Below are positions 61,924 to 64,000 of a DNA stretch of 64,000 bases, one piece after another. The DNA is from Afipia sp. Root123D2 (GTDB lineage: Bacteria > Pseudomonadota > Alphaproteobacteria > Rhizobiales > Xanthobacteraceae): the NCBI RefSeq assembly GCF_001425835.1, contig NZ_LMDP01000002.1, forward strand, positions 186,001 through 250,000, written 5' to 3'. Every line of letters starts with the position of its first letter. Position 1 is the stretch's first letter. The position numbers were made by a program, and so were the translations under genes. The notes beneath the pieces are model-generated. The model worked only from the letters and a program-made list of their open reading frames with translations, was not told the origin of the DNA and did not search any database.

Positions 61924-63700
61924 TCATAGGCGAACGTAGTCACCGGGCGCATCGGGTAAGACCCGCTCATCAGCAAATCTAATGCCCATACGTGGTGGTT
62001 CTGAAGGTTCACCAGAGCGTGTAACCAGCCACTTTGTCCATTCCGGCCACCACGATCCTTCGACCAGTTCGACCGTCTTCAGCCATTCATCGGGGCCGGT
62101 GTAGTTGTCGTCGGCGGCCTTCGTCCTCATCCGGTAGGTGTGCCCCTCCTCGTCTGGCGGCGCTACAATTCCCGCATTGTGGCCGCCACTGGTCAAAAGG
62201 AACGTCACGTCCGCATCGACCTGAAAGTGGATCTTGTAGGTCGACTTCCAGGGCGCCACATGATCGTGAACAGTTCCGACCACGAACGTCGGCGTGTGAA
62301 TGTCCGACAGCGAAATCGGCCTTCCCTCAACAAGATAACGTCCCTCGGCCAGATCGTTGTTGAGGAACAGCTTGCGCAGATAATCCGAATGCATGCGGTA
62401 CGGCAATCGCGTCGCATCTGCGCTCCACGCCATGATGTCACTCGGTGGCGCCCGCTCTCCCATCAAATAGTCTCGGGTAATTCGTGACCAGATCAGGTCG
62501 TTGGAGCGCAATAACTGAAATGTGCCCGCCATCTGCGTCGTGTCCAGAACACCGCGCTGCCACATCATGTCTTCCAGAAACGAGACCTGGCTTTCGTTGA
62601 TAAACAGCGTCAGCATCGTCTTCGCGTGCCATTGTGGCGGCCGCGATCGAGAGCAAGGTGCCGCCTAGACAGTAGCCCAGCGCATGAATTTTTCGGGCTG
62701 GCAGGATGCCCTCGATGGCAGCAAGTGCGGCTTCCACGCCGAGCCTGCGATAATCGTCAAAAGTGATGTCGCGATCTGCCCCGTCCGGATTGCGCCATGA
62801 GATCATGAACACGGTGAAGCCCTGACTGGTAAGGTACTTCACCAGCGAGTTTCGTGGTGAGAGGTCGAGAATGTAGTATTTCATAATCCAGGCCGGCACG
62901 ATCAGGATCGGCTCGGGACGCACCTTGTCCGTTGTCGGATAGTACTGGATCAATTCGATCAGTTCGTTGCGGAAAACGACTTTACCACGCGAAGTCGCAA
63001 TACTTTCACCGACGACAAAGTCACTGTCGGCCACTGGCCGCCCGCCTGACAAGAGGCGGATCCAGTCGCTGTACCAGTTCTGCCAACCGAACACAAAATT
63101 CGCGCCGCCACTCTGGAAAGCCTTCTGCAGTACCTCGGGGTTGGTCGCGGCGAAATTGGACGGAGCCAGCACATCCAGCATCTGCCGGACCGAGAATTCG
63201 ACGATTGCCTCGTTCTGCCTAGCGACGCCACGCACGCCGGTGGTCGCATTGTGCCACCATTGTTCGCCGAGCAGAAACGCCTGGGCAACCAAGTTAAAGG
63301 GCGGATTTTTCCACTCCGGCTGGGTAAAACGCCGATCCTGCGCCTGCGGCTTGATCAGAGACCAAGGCCCCTGGCCAGCTGTAAAAAAATGCTGCGCGGC
63401 GTCAAAGAATCGCTTTCCGTCGCATACCGCCTCTTGAGAAATCTCGAGTTGGCGCTGTGGCGAGGCCGCCAAATGCGAGAGCCAGTCGGTATAGGCGAGT
63501 AACAACGCAACGGGCGAAATGCCTCCGCTAAACTGCGCCAGCGCCGCATGAAACGCGCGATCAGCCGGCTCGGATTCACCGACGTTCTTTAGTTGAACCT
63601 GAGTATCGCGTTCGCAACTTGGCTGCGCCTTTGCTTCATCTCTGGCTGGCGCCAGCGAGAGCAGCGATTCCGTCTTCGGCAGGATAGAATTCGCGGGCAT
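61924..63700 (-). pseudogene. phaC: Polyhydroxyalkanoate synthase PhaC, disrupted by an internal deletion and frameshift
   Basis: Two reading frames together make a class I PhaC. The N-terminal piece (from 63700) has 'ILIVPAWIMKYYILDLSPRNSLVKYL', 'VFMISWRNPDGADRDITFDDY' and the lipase-box Cys 'ALGYCLGGTLLSIAAATMAR'. Near 62.62 kb it loses frame. The other frame (61924-62616) resumes at 'LTLFINESQVSFLEDMMWQRG' and carries the remaining catalytic Asp and His ('TVHDHVAPWKS', 'LLTSGGHNAGIVAPPDEEG'). About 20 residues expected between them are missing, so roughly 60-70 bases, not a multiple of three, appear deleted. Assembly error is possible. Confidence 0.82.
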
Positions 63701-63707
63701 GGGCTAA

Positions 63708-64000
63708 TCAGTTCAGCGGATGGCTTTTGAACAAGTCCGAAGCGGCGTCAATGACATGTTCGCTATTCTTGAGTATCCGATCACAATCACGACGAATGAA
63801 TTCGAGCTGATGCTCGCGGCATTCCTCGTACATCGTACTGATACCTTTGACGGAATGCGCGCCGGCCATTTTCGAGACAAATTCTGAGAACAAGTTCATT
63901 TCGGTCTGCGTCCGATCCAAGAATTCACTGCCGAGGAAAACAAACTCTTCAAGCATCAACTTCTGTACACCAAGCATGAAATTGGAGATGCGCTGATTGG
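63708..64000 (-). CDS. Phasin-like PHA granule protein, N-terminus outside the window
   Basis: At least 97 residues are visible. The reading frame stays open to the right edge ('NQRISNFMLGVQKLMLEEF'), so the start is not seen. Long amphipathic helices without a signal ('FVSKMAGAHSVKGISTMYEECREHQLEFIRRDCDRIL') fit the phasin family that coats polyhydroxyalkanoate granules. It lies 7 bases upstream of phaC, as expected of a PHA operon. The first in-frame ATG at 63977 is internal. Confidence 0.8.
   Translation of the reverse strand, partial: NQRISNFMLGVQKLMLEEFVFLGSEFLDRTQTEMNLFSEFVSKMAGAHSVKGISTMYEECREHQLEFIRRDCDRILKNSEHVIDAASDLFKSHPLN

Overview
The window looks like a chromosomal segment of an alphaproteobacterium of the Bradyrhizobium/Rhodopseudomonas/Afipia group (Nitrobacteraceae). 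The reasons are the high GC, the napEDABC gene order, the many ABC and tripartite tricarboxylate transporters, FixK/FNR-type boxes, a phasin/PhaC pair, a DUF2945 protein and a hairpin of the kind scattered through rhizobial genomes. The taxonomic call is inference from gene content. No rRNA, tRNA, CRISPR array or intact insertion sequence was found.

1-6.4 kb (mostly minus strand) holds a CoA-dependent acid degradation cluster: the first codons of an acyl-CoA ligase, a DUF35 OB-fold protein, an SCP2-type thiolase, an enoyl-CoA hydratase and a Tau/Ssu-type ABC importer. A divergent LysR regulator follows.

6.4-24.7 kb is the most coherent catabolic island. A minus-strand operon with overlapping genes has the order hmfA-B-C-D-E: molybdenum, FAD and 2Fe-2S dehydrogenase subunits, a CoA ligase, and an acyl-CoA hydrolase of the crotonase family. 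Further on lie a UbiD decarboxylase and a UbiX flavin prenyltransferase (hmfF and hmfG). This set matches the known route 2,5-furandicarboxylate -> 2-furoate -> 2-furoyl-CoA -> 5-hydroxy-2-furoyl-CoA -> 2-oxoglutarate. An AraC regulator, a Tau/Ssu-type importer, a LysR regulator and a complete Liv-type importer are interspersed. A repeat of about 50 bp lies upstream of both hmfA and the liv operon.

25-36.6 kb is accessory. It has an M23 peptidase, a LuxR regulator and a type I secretion pair (HlyD and ABC). The likely secretion substrate is a protein made of about 40 uninterrupted RTX nonapeptides, followed by a strong hairpin. Next come a DUF2945 protein, an ATP-grasp/zinc-peptidase pair with overlapping genes, and a decayed LuxR regulator.

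36.9-45.6 kb carries TctB-TctA without TctC, then periplasmic nitrate reductase napEDABC, an APC permease and a cytochrome b561.

45.6-64 kb is an oxygen-limitation island. At least six sites matching TTGA-N6-TCAA lie upstream of cytochrome b561, cytochrome c, an Mla-type lipid transporter (STAS-MlaE, MlaF, MlaD fused to an auxiliary lipoprotein domain), a YqjD-like pair, phosphoketolase (divergent from an acyl-CoA synthetase-GNAT fusion), and a DUF2892 protein. Also in this block are an overlapping AMP phosphorylase/PRPP synthetase/beta-CASP nuclease operon, acetate kinase and a PHA storage locus. Phosphoketolase plus acetate kinase, and probably the ADP-forming acyl-CoA synthetase, would give ATP by substrate-level phosphorylation. 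The PHA synthase gene is disrupted by an internal deletion and frameshift, or by an assembly error.
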